Below are positions 11,247 through 22,100 of a stretch of DNA of 64,000 nt, piece after piece; position 1 is the stretch's first letter; every line of letters starts with the position of its first letter. The stretch comes from Ryuthela nishihirai (Eukaryota; Arthropoda; Arachnida; Araneae; Heptathelidae), in assembly GCA_038380435.1 (NCBI GenBank), contig JAWZYU010000027.1, positions 1,113,156 to 1,177,155 on the forward strand, in the 5' to 3' direction. The notes under the pieces are model-generated. The model ran no database searches. It saw only the letters and a program-made list of their open reading frames with translations, and was not told where the DNA came from. Both the position numbers and the translations under genes were made by a program.

Positions 11247-12452
11247 TGAGGGATATTCAAAAGGTTCTTGATATACATCTGCAGAACGAAAACCAATGCA
11301 CTTACCTCAAAAAATTTTTACTGTCATTCAAAGTACTCCCCTCCCCTTGAGCATCTATGCAAAGCTGTACATATCTATGCCAATTCTGGGAAGCTTGGTG
11401 ATACTCCTGTTGGGAAATATTCTGCAACTCTGAATGAAGGCATTTTGCAAGGTCTTTCACCTTTGAAAAAGTAACTTGCTGGGTTTTGTGAGCACTAGCA
11501 TTGTCACGAAGGAGAATCCTTGGCACACCTGTTGCGAGATGCTGCTCTTTCATCTTCTTAACCATTTTGGGTGAAACAATGTTGGTGTGGTATTGACCAT
11601 TTATAGCAATTTATCCAGGTAAGGTGTCCATGGCTACCACTCATTGGGAATTGAAAAAAATTGTGAATATCCTCTTCCTTGAGCAAAAGTTTTGTCAGAG
11701 GATTTGGAGATGTGGTTCATCTTCCGCAATGCAAACTTAGTTCTCAATCTTTCTTAGAGTTGTATAGTAATAAAACCATGTCTCATCATCTATGACAATG
11801 TCTGTTAACTGTTTGGAGCACTAGATTCATACACTGCCAGCATCTCTTTGCACAAGGTGACTCTAGCCCCTTTTTTTTGCTGTTTTCAGTCAGTTGTCAG
11901 TTTGTAGGGTACCCACTTAACACAGATCTTTCAGAACTTTAATTGTGATGAATAATTGTTTCTACATCACCAATTGATATGCTGACATCTAAACTTATTA
12001 CCTGAATGGTGATGTGTTGGTTTTCTTAAAGAGTTCATGAATAGTAGAGATTTTTTTTCTTAATCATGGCCTCATAATCTTCCTGCATGAGGGAGGATTT
12101 CAAAGCTCTGCCATCCTTCTCTGAATTTGTACATCCATCCTGTAACAATGCCATATGATCAGACAAGATCCCCACATATTTGTGATAAATCAGCAAAATA
12201 TTTTTCCTCAACATCCTCAAGCCGCATTGTTGGGAAAATAGTCTTTCCCCATCTTTACTAAGCTCCATTCTGACAATGCATGGATTTCATAAACCAAACT
12301 TTAAGCACTACTAGCAAAGAAAGAAATGATGATACAGGCTTTGTTTTTAACATTTAATGACAAGTTTAGACAAGCTGTCAAACAAGTCATAGCTTCGGAG
12401 GAATGAGTGCAAATCTACAGGCAAATGTTAAGAACTTTCCGAATGCATTTTG
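11247..12452 (-). mobile_element. Mariner element, decayed copy 1
   Basis: The terminal sequences are TGAGGGATATTCAAAAGGTT at 11247 and, on the minus strand from 12452, a TTCGGAAAGTTCTTAACATT end. They are similar to each other and to the ends of the mariner at 24212-25492. TA flanks both sides (11245-11246, 12453-12454). The minus-strand transposase is broken. 11302-11565 reads RILLRDNASAHKTQQ, the second catalytic Asp region, and ends LCIDAQGE. Length 1.2 kb, near the 1.3 kb usual for mariner. Confidence 0.8.
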
Positions 12453-12454
12453 TA

Positions 12455-14320
12455 CCCAAAGAACCTTTTATTTGTTGGCGAGCATAGCCCACTGAGTATC
12501 AATTCTTGGGATCGATAAATATCTTTAATTATAACAAGTACCTGGAACAACAAGTATTCTTCTTCAAGTTCATTTATAACTTTATTGAAAGATGCTTCAT
12601 TTTGTTTCTTAACAAGAGATGGCAAAATTTTAATAAAAAGTTAATAGAAAAAAAGCTTATTTCTTCTCTCATTTCACATCAGCCATTTGAGCAAGCAACA
12701 GAGCTTCAAATTTGAAGAGAAACATCAATGTTACATAACCACATCTTTGCATGAAATATTCTCGAACAGAATAGTAAAACTCAACTTCTTCCTCCACCAT
12801 AAAAAATCACTCACTATATTAGAAGCATCACTGTCAATAAAAAGATCATCCTTTTTTATTTTCTTTATACCTGATGTCTAATAGGATGGTGCACTCTTTA
12901 TAACATATAGTCTTACAAATCTACATAACAGTTCTCTAAAACATTCTTCCATATTATTCTTCAGAACATGAATTTTTCTGTTCTTTGCTTTAGGTACTAT
13001 ATTATATCTATCAAATAAACTTGTTACACTTCTTAAAAAAAAAGGCATAAGTTCTACAGGAGTTGGAACTTAAAGAATGAAATATTCTTTCTTTCCTGTA
13101 CAGTATATCTACACTTTTGTATAATTTCTTTGCCCCTGCTGCTCACTGTAATATTAGTTTTCAAGTTTTTGCAATTGGGAAGAAATCTGATCATTCCTGA
13201 CTGCTTTCCCTTTGCTGATGTAGATGCTACTACATTCCAGGAAGTCTAATTTCTGTTAACAAGTGGCTTATTTTTGGAAATTACACTTTCTTATCATTTT
13301 TCATTCCTCCTTGAAGTACAGTAGCAATGGCCTCCATTGATCAAGCAGATGGTCAAGTCCTCTTCCTAGTAATAGCCACCTAGTGCATTCACGTTTTCAG
13401 AGTTTCTGAATGTTTGCATTGCACGAGTGAAAAAGTTTTAGCATTTCTTTCTGTTTTGCACTTTTTTTCAGATAGAAATAATGTCTATCAGCAACTCATA
13501 ATTTCGTGGCAGCCTTTTTGCAGCCAGGTGGAGAACGATGATATAGACAACATAATGAAATCAAATGTGATTGCTTAGCTTTAAGATAAATAATTACTCC
13601 TTTCTTCTTACCAATCATGACAGAAGCATTGTCAGACAACACTGACAAACAATACGACCACAAAATGCCATATGATTGAACTCAGAAAACATTAAGGTGG
13701 CAACATTTTTCCCCATTGCAGCACCCTCCAAGCATGGCAATGATAAAAGGTTACACTTCAGTCTTTGACATCTTCATTGTAATAGTTACCACCAAAGGAA
13801 ACAATTTATCATCAGAATCGTTACTGCCATCGGTTGCAGCAGAAAACAGAAGTTTTTATAGCACTTATAACTTTTCCTAAGTAACTGGCAGCAAGTTCTT
13901 GAATAATAAAATTTCTTTTGGTCTGACTGCATGCATACTTCCTCACTTCAAGCAAATTTGGAAATATCACAGCAAATAGTTTGCTAACACAATCAGCAGC
14001 TGATAATGGGATGTCATGCTCCAACAAAAATGTTATGAATAAGATCTTGGCATTGATGTGCTGATTATCATCACATTTTAAAAACTGTTCCAACTTATGC
14101 AGATTCTTAACCTTGGTAATTTTAAAATGTGCTTCACCATCTTGCTACGCAATAAAATATCTCTCTGGCCTCCGTGTCTGATGCTAATATCACAGTTACA
14201 GAATTTTCAACAAGCAAAAAGTTTCCCCTTTATGCAATGATTTCACAAATTCAAATTACTGGGAATATTTCTTTAAATATTTATTAATGTGTGAATTAGG
14301 AGGCACAATAAAAATTTTAA
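12455..14320 (-). mobile_element. hAT-superfamily transposase remnant
   Basis: Minus-strand reading with several stops. From 14093, NAKILFITFLLEHDIPLSAAD and LFAVIFPNLLEVRKYACSQT are typical of the ZMYM/ZNF862-like domesticated or wild hAT transposases. Further on (about 13650-13540) a DNASVMIGKKKGVIIYLKAK segment is the conserved CDNASVM.G...GV...L hAT core, followed by a CTRWL-like motif near 13385. The left part (12428-12720) is weaker. The mariner at 11247-12452 abuts or truncates it. I could not find 8-bp duplications or hAT ends. Confidence 0.65.
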
Positions 14321-14534
14321 CACAAAACTAGTAATGAAACTGTTTACACAACAGCATATGACAAAGTGCAGAGGTAAGAACAGAAACAATACTGAAACCA
14401 AACTAAAGAGAGGAGCTTTGATTAGCCAATTACAAGGTTAGAGCAAAGTCCAGTTGCAAACTTGCCTCAGCTCTAGTGAAAGAAAAGTTTTAATTCCTTA
14501 TCAACCCATTAGCCCAAGATAAAAAGAACATGCA

Positions 14535-14880
14535 TGGGTTGGGTTGTTTTACCTTCGAGTGACACTATTTTTGCACACAATGGGCTAAATGGCCAGGTCA
14601 CAAGGACCCCAAAGGTTCAGAAAAGATTTGGGGAGGGGATCCACTGGAACAGCTGTTGGGAGACAGATGGTAGCCTCCCATCAAGGCCATCCAGCATGTC
14701 CTTTAACATACACAGGGTATGGCTCTCCTGCACACGGGACCATGACTTAATGTCCCAACTGATGGACAGTGGTCTTTCCAAGCCCGGCAGTATCCCCTAA
14801 TAACCATGGGCAGATAGGGAGTTTTGCAGAGATAAATCTCAATGCTGACCCAGCTGGGGAACATACATGAGACCCCTCAA
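14535..14880 (-). repeat. SINE-1 (tRNA-derived, long), copy a
   Basis: Written on the plus strand it starts GGGTTGTTTTACC, continues AATGGGCTAAATGGCCAGGTCACAAGG and reaches GAGATAAATCTCAATGCTG. This is the reverse complement of the transcribed SINE; copy c (18091-18480) is on the plus strand. The tRNA-like head (GGTTCGA B box) is lost here: copy a ends in AGCTGGGGAACATACATGAG. Full units are about 390 bp. Confidence 0.85.
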
Positions 14881-14889
14881 GTTGCAATG

Positions 14890-15385
14890 ACAATCATGAC
14901 CCCATAAATTAGGGATGTTCTCTAATTTGTATTATCTCCTTCATGCTGAAGTTTCAGATTCTAAGTAATCCAATTAACATTTAGTTGGCCAGGGCTGAAA
15001 GCTTCGGTTATAGGTTCAATAAACACCTATTTAAAACCTCTACAACTCTGTAAAAGAATTTAGGTGTGGACTTTGCCATGTGTTATGTCCGGAAATGGTC
15101 AGCTGATGTCTTACAGACTTCCTCTGATTGGTGTGCAGGTGAGTCCACAAGCAATACAGATTAGGGAGTGGGGACACAGCTGCACCTTTAGTACAGTAAA
15201 AGAACTAAATCAGAAACAATTCTCCCCTTTCCTTAACATTCTCGTTTTGGAAAATGGACAAAAATATTGTAAAATTTAGGAGCATATTTTCATAAGGGTA
15301 AAACAGAAAAACCGGATTTTTAATTACCAATTCAGATTTTCGATTTTAAACCAAAATTCAGGGATAATCTAAAAAAAAATCAGAG
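14890..15385. other. Nothing recognised
   Basis: Intron sequence between SINE-1a and a Penelope-like fragment. Confidence 0.4.
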
Positions 15386-15389
15386 TAGT

Positions 15390-15720
15390 TGGCAGCTCTG
15401 GATATGCCACAGGGTGGTATATCAAAATTCATCTTCTTATTGCTCAATAGGCCTTTGATTGTTAATCTTAGTAAAAGTAACAGAATGAGATTTCTCAATG
15501 ATGTTGATAGGATAACTAGCATCATTTCTTAAAGAATATATAGTTTTGATTTCTTCTTTAAGTTGATACTAGGTAGTGCAGATTCTATATGCTCTAAACA
15601 ATAATGCATTTAAACCAGATATCATATATTGCTTAGGATGTGAAGATTTATATAGTATTAGTTGCTGATGAGAAACAGTTTTCTGTAAAACTGGCTATTA
15701 GTTCATTGTTGCTGCGATGC
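15390..15720 (-). mobile_element. Penelope-like element RT fragment
   Basis: The minus strand reads KSSHPKQYMISGLNALLFRA, then YRICTT, then after a stop SLRNDASYPINIIEK. It matches the tail of Penelope-like reverse transcriptases, where SSHHP....GL...L..RA..IC is followed by a L..NGYP.. motif. No GIY-YIG part is seen. The sequence is unlike the Penelope-like element at 57-59 kb, so at least two lineages are present. Confidence 0.55.
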
Positions 15721-15817
15721 ACAAGTACATGAAAAAATTGTTTTTTACATTTTTTCAGATTTATGGCAAATGTTATTGTTGGATAAATATTATTGAGTTT
15801 GAATGTTTAATCACATA

Positions 15818-16792
15818 CACTGGAGTGACATCTTATGCAGGGTTAGGTTCTAAATTCGGCATGTAAAGCAAAAATCATGTAAAATCAAAATTACTCTTGA
15901 AAAATCTTTATATCATCCATAAAGATACTTTTGCATATTCAATCCTACACAGATAGGAAAAATATAATTTCATAGTATTTTAAATTAGTTGAGAGAGGAA
16001 AGAAGAATGAAAGAATAAATTTTTAAAGTTTTTAAGGCTGAAGTTTGGCTAAAACTGTTAAGCCAACCAATGTTGGCTGTGAATTCCTTCTAATGAGAAG
16101 GCTGTCACTCTTTAGTAGGAGATTGAACCATAGAGGTAGGTTTGAACAGCACATTGAAACTAAGAACCATTTTTGCAGTATTGCCATCGATAGGCACACA
16201 TTTATAATTCATATCTTCCAGCCACATGTTTAATGCCTTTTCAGTCTTCACTAAAGTCTTATTGTGCACTTGGCTCATCACTTTAGTAGCTATTGGAGCA
16301 CTTGACATTGACTTTTCTTGACTATTCTCTTGAATCTTCATGGCACAAATGTTAGATTCATTGCAGCCATATTTATGCACCACATTGGAGACCAACATAC
16401 CATCTAATAAGTCCTATACCAATAAGTCCAACACAATCAGTTTTTTCTCCAGTGTTGGAAGAGATCTCTATTTCTTTGGTTAAGCACCAGATGAAGTAGT
16501 TGGTTTGCATTTAGGGGCCATGTTGTACAAAAATATGTATCTTTAAATACTAGAATCACATTCTGCATGACAAGATACTCACACGATGAGAAGCATGCAG
16601 GGACTAAGACTGACTGAAGAAACAGAAAATTCATGTCTATCATCTCACATTCACTTTGGGGCTGCTTATTGAGTGGAATGATGAACTGAATTGCCTGTGC
16701 TACTTAAATTGTTATTTTTTATAATTTTTTTTTCGATGAATACATATAATTGAATTCACATATTTAAATACATGCATAATGCGATTCCACTG
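15818..16792 (-). mobile_element. Tigger-type element, internally deleted, with both ends
   Basis: TA-flanked ends: CACTGGAGTGACATCTTATG at 15818 and, on the minus strand from 16792, CAGTGGAATCGCATTATGCA. Inside, the minus strand from the ATG at 16521-16519 begins MAPKCKPTTSSGA. After stops it continues through SNVVHKYGCNESNICAM and LVKTEKALNMWLEDMN (16105-16398), the pogo/CENP-B DNA-binding region of Tigger. The DDE catalytic domain is absent, so this is a non-autonomous, roughly 975-bp derivative. Confidence 0.75.
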
Positions 16793-16799
16793 TAATTCA

Positions 16800-17070
16800 T
16801 TTTCAGTATATTCCCATCCTATGAATATGTCAAATAAAATATTTCCATATTTCGGATTTTAGTATTCTATTTCCAAGTACTCTATTTTCTGTCTCTCATC
16901 ATGTCAGGAAATAAATAACTGTGAACCCATTCCAAAAGTTTGTTTATGCAATTTCTTATTTACTTTGAAAAAACTGCTTTCTTTTATTGTGCCCAAAGTT
17001 TCCATGAAAAATTCATTCAATAGTTCCAGTAGCTTTTAGGAAACAAGCATAGCATATTCAAAGAGAGGTG
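16800..17070. other. Nothing recognised
   Basis: AT-rich intron sequence. Confidence 0.5.
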
Positions 17071-17076
17071 TATTAG

Positions 17077-17490
17077 GACTGGGTTGTTTTACCTCTGAGT
17101 GGCATTTTTTGCACCCAATGGGTTAAGTGGCCAGGTCACAAGGACACCAGGGGTTAAAAATGGTTGGAGGAAGGGGACCCACTGGACAGCTGTTGGGAGA
17201 CAGATGGTAGCCTTCCATCAAGGCCATGCCTCGTGTTCTTTAACATGCACTGGTTATGGCTCTTCCTCAGATGGGTCCAAGGCTTAATGTCCCATCCAAT
17301 GGATGGTGGACTTTCCAAGCCCATTGGTGTCCTCTACTGACCAAGGGCAGGGTGGCGAGTTTTGCGGAGATAAATCTAAATTCTAGCTCAAGTGGGACTT
17401 GAACCTGGGAACTGCAGATTACCTAGCCTTACTATTTATTAGACTAGCCTGGTGCACTAACAACTAAGCCCCCCCCCCCACCCCTGTATT
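17077..17490 (-). repeat. SINE-1, copy b
   Basis: The same repeat as at 14535-14880 but with the tRNA-like head retained: GGGACTTGAACCTGGGAACT at about 17392-17411 is the complement of the B box. An extra short stretch interrupts the head at about 17435-17450, and a poly-C run follows at about 17470. Confidence 0.9.
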
Positions 17491-17814
17491 AAGATATAAA
17501 CTTACCATATTTAATGAGATCAATTTTACATGATCTGAAATACACATAATTTTGCTCGATTTACTGAAATCTATCAAAGAATTAGTAATATATTCAGTTT
17601 TTTTGGAAAAACAAATGATAATTCTTTCAATAGTTTTTATCTAATTGGTGAGTAGGCGATCTTCGTTTTGAAACAACATGTTGAGCTGGATGGTCAATCT
17701 TGTGTAACTTTACTTACAGATATAGTTTTGGTAGTTATATTTAGTGAATGTTTGCAGGATTTCTTTAAAAAAGGTAGAAGGTGATGTTTTTTTTATACTT
17801 TACTCAATTTTCTG
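17490..17814. other. Nothing recognised
   Basis: AT-rich intron sequence between SINE-1b and repeat D. Confidence 0.45.
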
Positions 17815-18065
17815 ATTTCATTTTTAATAGGATCATATTTAATTTCATTACATCTGTAAGCATCCTCTACTATCAAGATATTGATTAAAAATGGATCTTT
17901 TCCTTCAATCATGGTTTTTGGCTTTGCATTAATCATTTTACATTTGTTAATATCATATTAAAATCATCTTTGCCATTTTTTGCACAACACTGTTATATCA
18001 GTTATTGGTGAAATTTTCATTATTGAACATTCACATAATTGAACACTGAAATTTATTTAGCATTT
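17815..18065. repeat. Dispersed repeat D, copy 2
   Basis: Pairs with 10965-11225 in the same orientation. Shared blocks include GTTATTGGTGAAATTTTCAT near the right end. Its class is unresolved. Confidence 0.5.
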
Positions 18066-18090
18066 TAAGTACGAGATTGAACAGCTCTGG

Positions 18091-18480
18091 TATGGGGGTT
18101 GCTCAGTTATTAGTGTGCCAGGTTCGTAATCTGCAGTTCCCAGGTTCGATTTCCACCTGAGCCAGCATTGAAATTTATCTCTGTTAAACTCCCAGCCCTG
18201 CCCTCAGTCAGTAGGGGACTGATGGGCTTGAAAAGGCTGCCGTTCATCAGATGGGATGTTAACCCATGGCCCCATGTGTGGGCGACATTAAAGTCATCCA
18301 TACAATGTGTACATTAAAGAGCAAACTGGATGGCCTTGATGGGAGGTTACTACTGTCTCCTAACAGCTGTCTAGTGAGTTTCCTCCCCCAAACCTTCCCT
18401 GAGTCCTTGGGAAGTCCTTGTGGCCTACCCATTTAGCCCATTGTGTCCAAAAAAAAGGACCATTCAGAGGTATTCCAACC
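18091..18480 (+). repeat. SINE-1, copy c (the plus-strand copy)
   Basis: Best view of the family in transcribed orientation. The tRNA-like 5' head carries TTGCTCAGTTATTAGTG (A-box region), GTAATCTGCAGTTCCCAGG and GGTTCGATTTCC (B box). It is followed by a roughly 310-bp body: GCATTGAAATTTATCTCTG, GTCAGTAGGGGACTGATGGG, CATTAAAGAGCAAACTGGATGG. The 3' end is TTTAGCCCATTGTGTCC, an A-run and CAGAGGTA. Such length and internal RNA polymerase III-like boxes mark a tRNA-derived SINE with an extended body. It encodes nothing. Confidence 0.9.
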
Positions 18481-18743
18481 TTCTGGTACTGTTTTATATA
18501 TCCACATGTTTGACATGTTTAAAAATGAGGCCTCAAAATATAACCAATAGCAATTACTTCTGTGCCCACTGATGCTAGGAAAGGCTTGTTTGTGTCATAT
18601 GGTTTAGGTTAAGTCTCAACTTAGGTGAAATGGAGTACATGTTAATCTACAAATTATTCAATATTTTATTTAATCTATTTCAAATGAAAAACTGAATACC
18701 CCCAAAAAATTTCTAAAATGCCACAATTGGGAACCACTGGGTT

Positions 18744-18945
18744 AGACAAAGGCGTCAGCAACTGCCTTTGAGCTTAATCACGTATAGGGAGAGACTGTTT
18801 CTTTGTCCATGTTGTTCACATGCATAATGACATATTAGAGAATAGGGTTATGAACAGTATGCCTAAAGGCATCAGAAAAAAGGGGAGACCTAGAATGAGA
18901 TGAACAGATAATTCAAACAGGACCTTGTTAGAAGTGGATCATTAG
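18744..18945 (+). mobile_element. RTE LINE 3' fragment
   Basis: AGAGAATAGGGTTATGAACAGTATGCC and AGGGGAGACCTAGAATGAG match the C-terminal coding part of the intact RTE (about 22318-22500), which encodes NRVMNS..KG..KKGRPRMRW. The 3' UTR and tail are missing. Confidence 0.7.
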
Positions 18946-19091
18946 ACGTATCTAAAGTTAACTTTTTTTTTAAATTGAAAACAATTAAAACAAAAGTTGG
19001 GCCTCCAGATACATTTCAGTTTTTCCAGCTGAGCACTGGATGATTAATAGTGAAATTATCCAAAATAAATTGCTCCAATATAAACAAATAA

Positions 19092-19160
19092 CTTACCCCT
19101 CAAGCAGCTGCTTGTCATGCAATCTGACAGCAGCATGTCAGACTGTGTGACTCACCATTC
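19092..19160 (-). repeat. SINE-2, 3'-end fragment (copy c)
   Basis: CCCCTCAAGCAGCTGCTTGTCATGC followed by a CTGACAGCAGC-like segment is the complement of the 3' part of SINE-2 (see 30334-30542). Confidence 0.65.
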
Positions 19161-19198
19161 ACTTTTAAGTTCCTTAACCATTTATTTTATTTATGTTA

Positions 19199-22100
19199 AC
19201 GGAAGGGGAGGGCTGCCAGATTAGTGTGGCCTACTGATCTGGACAACTATGGCTACTTTTCTTTTTTTTCTACCCTGCTGAGGAGTGGTCAACCACACAG
19301 GGTCCTGGTGCTGACCATGTAAACCTACTGGACTGGACAGATATATGGCTCTGAGCTTGATTATGGATCCTGATTTTGCTGCACTGGTGGGCTTCTGTGG
19401 AGGGAAAATCTTCCGCTGTGTTTTCTTTTTGTTTGTGGGTTGACAGCCCCAAGTGAATAGATCCACAGGATATGTTTATCAGCTGGTGGATAATCCTGAG
19501 CAGAAGTCATCGCAGGCACCTGAACTCTTTGCTTCTATTGGCATCGTCAAATTCTACATTGGAGGAAGTCTTCCAGTGTAGATGGCTTCAGCCTTTAGTA
19601 GTGGGGGAACGGGTCTTTGCCCCATGTCTGCGATTAAGGGGCTGTTTGATATTGTCGGCATTCCCTCTCTCAATAAACATAGTTTCTTTAAACATCCCAC
19701 TAACCATTTTCTCTCCATAGGTAGTTGGAATGTGAGGACTCTGCACAGAGCTTTTTCTCTTGATGTCCTCACACAAGAATTCCACCGTTATAATTTAGAT
19801 ATTCTCGGCTTGCAAGAGACCAGATGGACAGATAAAGGTCAGATTCTTAAAAATAATCTTAAATTTCTCTTTTCAGGGAGGGACGACAAAAAGCATCACC
19901 AAGGCGTGGGTCTGCTTCTCAGCAGACACGCTAGTGATGCTCTTCTAGGATATGAGTGCATTAATGAAAGGTTTCTTACAGCAAAATTTCAGACAAGCGT
20001 TAAAGACTTGAATGTTATCTGCTGTTATGCCCCCACTGAGGATGCCGATGAGGATGAGAAGGATAGGTTTTATGAACAACTTCAGGATATTTTGAATTCT
20101 GTCAAGAAAGGAGATATTACCCTTGTTCTTGGTGACTTCAATGCCAAAGTTGGTACTGACTCTGACCTTTGGGGAGGAGTAATAGGCCCTTTTGGTATTG
20201 GTAGCTGCAATAGCAATGGGCAACGTCTCCTACAGGTAAGTAAACTCAATGGATTCAGAATAACTAACACTTATTACAAACACCGCGACATACATAAGTA
20301 CACATGGGTTTCACCTGATGGGCTGCATAAGAATATGATTGATTACATATTAATTAACAGCAAATGGACTAGTTCTGTTAGGAATACCAGGGCATATAGG
20401 GGAGCTGAAATTGGATCTGACCATTACCTTGTTAAAAGTATGTTGCAACTTAAACTTAAAAAGTGTTGTGCTAGGGTTAAAAAATTTACTTTTAATACTG
20501 AAGCTCTGAAAGATCCAGTTATAGCTAAAGCTTACCATGATAGGTTACTTAGTCATTATGACAGTCATGGTTTGCTTACTACTGAAGTTGAGGAAGAATG
20601 GGATCATTTTAAACAGGCTTTTTTGGACACTAACAGTACTCTTTTAGGAAAAAAGGAGCAGAAGAGGCAAAATTATCTGAGTGATAAGGCACTTGAGCTT
20701 ATTTCGGAAAGAAAGAACTGCAGGAATGCCCTTAATCAATACCCTACTAGTCCTAATAGAAAGCATTACAGAGACCTTAATAAACTTGTAAAGGATCAGT
20801 TAGCTGCTGATAAAAATTTTTGGCTTGATGGTTTGGCTGACAAAGCCGAGGAAGCAGTTAGACAGCACAACAGCAGAGAGCTGTACCAGATAGTTAATGT
20901 TTTGTGTGATAGAAAACGGACAGGCATACAAGGATTGAAGGATAAACAAGGTAAGGTTATAGAAGGGGAGGATTCTGTCATGGCTAGGTGGGCTGAGCAT
21001 TTCAGTGATGTTCTAAACAATGTAGTTAGTTCTACTCCCATTGTTTGCAATGATGATAGATGCATTGGTGGCTTTAATGTTGGCCCTATAACACAATCTG
21101 AAGTTAGTTTGGCTGTTTCTAAACTTAAACTTCATAAATCCCCAGGGGTAGATGAAATTACTACGGAAATGCTTAGAGCTGGGAATGTTTCGGTTACCAC
21201 TTGGATGACTGAAATTCTGAATCTCTTTTATGATAAAGGCACGGTTCCTAAGGATTTTACCAGAGCTATTGTTATCCCTATTTTCAAAAAAGGTGATCGC
21301 AGTTCTTGTGATAACTATAGGGGTATCAGCCTACTCTCTGTTCCAGGTAAAGTTCTCTCCATGATTGTGCTTAATAGAATTAAGAATCTGGTTGACAGGC
21401 AATTGCGTGATGAGCAATGTGGATTCAGAAGTGGTAGGGGATGTGTAGATCAGATATTTTCACTTAGGCAGATTCTTGAGAAATGTTTAGAGTTTCAGAA
21501 ACCTTTGGTTGCTAGCTTTGTTGATTTCAAAAAGGCTTTCGACTCTGTTGATCGTCATAATTTGTGGTTGATTGTGAGATCATATGGTATACCAGACAAG
21601 TTAGTTAACATTATGAAAGCTCTCTATAATAACACTGAGTCGTGTGTGAGAGTTGGTAAGGCTTGTAGCAATTGGTTTAGCATTACTTCTGGTGTTCGAC
21701 AAGGGTGCATTTTGTCTCCTTTTCTCTTTAGCTTGGTTATTGATTATGTTATGCGAAATTCACTTCAAGGGAAAGATTTTGGCCTTAAATGGGCTGGAGA
21801 TAGGAAAATTTCTGATTTAGATTATGCTGATGATTTAGCCCTTCTGGCAAATGATGTTGATGAGATGAACTCTTTCATTCGAGCCGTTGATGAGACTGGT
21901 AGTAGAGTAGGTTTGGTTATAAACAGAGAGAAAACTAAAGTGATGAAAATTGGTCAGGCAGGCTGTGATTCAGTTAATCTGAATGGTTGCAGTCTTGAGC
22001 AGGTGTCACAGTTTAATTATCTTGGGAGCTATGTAACAGATAATGGTGATGTGCGGCATGAGATTAACAGACGAATAGGGATTGCTGCTGGGACTTTTAA

